This document shows positions 28,710 to 29,361 of a stretch of DNA of 29,361 nucleotides, one piece after another (the stretch's first letter is position 1; every line of letters begins with the position of its first letter). The notes under the pieces were generated by a model. It did not search any database. It was not told where the DNA came from and was given only the letters and a program-made list of their open reading frames with translations. Source of the DNA: Heterotrichella gracilis (taxonomy: Eukaryota > Sar > Xanthophyceae > Tribonematales > Xanthonemataceae); assembly GCA_032358255.1 (NCBI GenBank), contig JAULBX010028394.1, forward strand, positions 1-29,361, written 5' to 3'. A program made the translations under genes and the position numbers.

Positions 28710-29361
28710 ATGCCGTTCGTGTTCTCACCGCGCGTGCCGGCCCGTGTCGGTTTTGTCAACATCAATACTCTGAACGGTGTTGGGAAGCTGGATATGCTAT
28801 GCCAGCGGCTGGACCAAGTTGGGCTTCTGATGTGTGGTGTCGCTGAAACACACCGGCCGGGCAGTGGGGAGGACCTCAACGCTCCCGGCTGGCAGTTCCT
28901 TTTCAGCGGCGGAACCTCAAAGAAGGAGCACGGCGTCGGCCTGGCCGTCAGCAAGGCTATCAGCAGCTCCCTGGAGTCCTGGCGGCCTGTCAGCGATCGC
29001 TTACTCGTGGCCCAGTTTGCGATGTACGGCAGGAAGCTCTCCGTTGTGGTGGCCTATGCCCCCACAGACGGAGTTAAGCAGGCAGTGAAGGAGTCCTTTT
29101 ACAACCAGCTATCTTTCACACTCAGCAAGATCCCTAAGAGTCACCATGTCATGCTTCTGGGGGATTTCAACGCGCAATTGGGGGCAGATGCGCAGTTCTT
29201 TGGGGGGGGGGTGTCAGGCCGGTGGTGTGTGGGCAATATCACCACTGACAACGGCAGCCGTTTGCTTCAGCTGTGTGCGTGCTTTGGGCTAGCACTCACC
29301 AACACGATGTTCCAGCACAAGGACATACACCTTCGCACCTGGAGGTCCCCTGATGGCAAAA
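28710..29361 (+). CDS. LINE (element M) ORF2, APE-type endonuclease domain, cut by window edge
   Basis: 217 codons are open from ATG 28710, after an in-frame TGA at 28656-28658, to the window end. Endonuclease landmarks in order: VNINTLNG (residues 16-23), GVAETHR with the catalytic Glu46, GVGLAV (75-80), VVAYAPTD (113-120), MLLGDFNAQLG (148-158, Asp152/Asn154), TTDNGSRLL, and HLRTWRSPDGK at the end. This domain nicks target DNA to start reverse transcription. No stop or frameshift is seen, and the GC content is clearly higher than in the surrounding introns, so it looks recent. The last bases coincide with the start of copy B (SSPNGKTIS.IDY), which shows what should follow: the IDY/SDH part and the RT. 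Clade unresolved. Confidence 0.85.
   Translation, partial: MPFVFSPRVPARVGFVNINTLNGVGKLDMLCQRLDQVGLLMCGVAETHRPGSGEDLNAPGWQFLFSGGTSKKEHGVGLAVSKAISSSLESWRPVSDRLLVAQFAMYGRKLSVVVAYAPTDGVKQAVKESFYNQLSFTLSKIPKSHHVMLLGDFNAQLGADAQFFGGGVSGRWCVGNITTDNGSRLLQLCACFGLALTNTMFQHKDIHLRTWRSPDGK

Overview
This is eukaryotic nuclear DNA, most likely from a green alga. That guess is of low to moderate confidence; it rests on the intron-rich gene style, the abundant APE-type non-LTR retrotransposons and short TTTAGGG-like stretches. There are no bacterial-style operons and no tRNA, rRNA or CRISPR that I could find.

The main result is one large minus-strand gene that fills most of the window. I could assemble 14 coding exons by eye, from a start codon at 27180 down to a donor site at 77/78, and the gene then runs off the left edge. 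All 13 junctions keep the reading frame, and four codons split across introns restore residues expected at that place in the repeat pattern. The joined coding sequence is 2280 nt (760 codons) with no internal stop. It encodes a secreted protein: signal peptide (about residues 1-26), an N-terminal domain (about 27-130), then a right-handed beta-helix of the Chlamydia Pmp type with about 15 FxxN-like and about 15 GGA[ILVM]-like motifs. Exons make up about 8% of the gene's span. Introns range from 73 nt to about 6.9 kb.

The long introns are full of mobile DNA. Region by region (plus-strand coordinates): 1-1.9 kb, exons 14-12. 1.9-7.0 kb (intron 11), a repeat module ending in a pyrimidine tract plus AG, an RT fragment (2.5-3.75 kb), and a second LINE copy (3.87-6.65 kb) split by a GGTAACC-rich foldback element with a 7-bp target duplication. 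7.06-7.17 kb, exon 11. 7.2-12.5 kb (intron 10), a 471-bp TIR element, telomere-like repeats, a large antisense LINE (8.7-10.48 kb), a LINE tail and a possible further TIR element. 12.5-13.9 kb, exons 10-7. 13.9-20.85 kb (intron 6), unrecognised sequence, three antisense LINE pieces and an approximately 1-kb foldback made of inverted 82-bp minisatellite arrays. 20.85-21.5 kb, exons 6-5. 21.5-25.2 kb (intron 4), several LINE remnants. 25.2-27.2 kb, exons 4-1, with a LINE tail and a 159-bp MITE-like inverted repeat in intron 2. 27.2-28.4 kb is the 5' flank with small tandem repeats and a T-depleted tract. From about 28.7 kb to the right edge is the intact start of a LINE ORF2 (endonuclease domain), whose last bases match the first bases of the truncated LINE copy at 3.87 kb.

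No expression or alignment data were available. Exon borders come from GT/AG signals, phase and repeat-motif continuity. LINE borders are approximate, and LINE clade assignment is left open.
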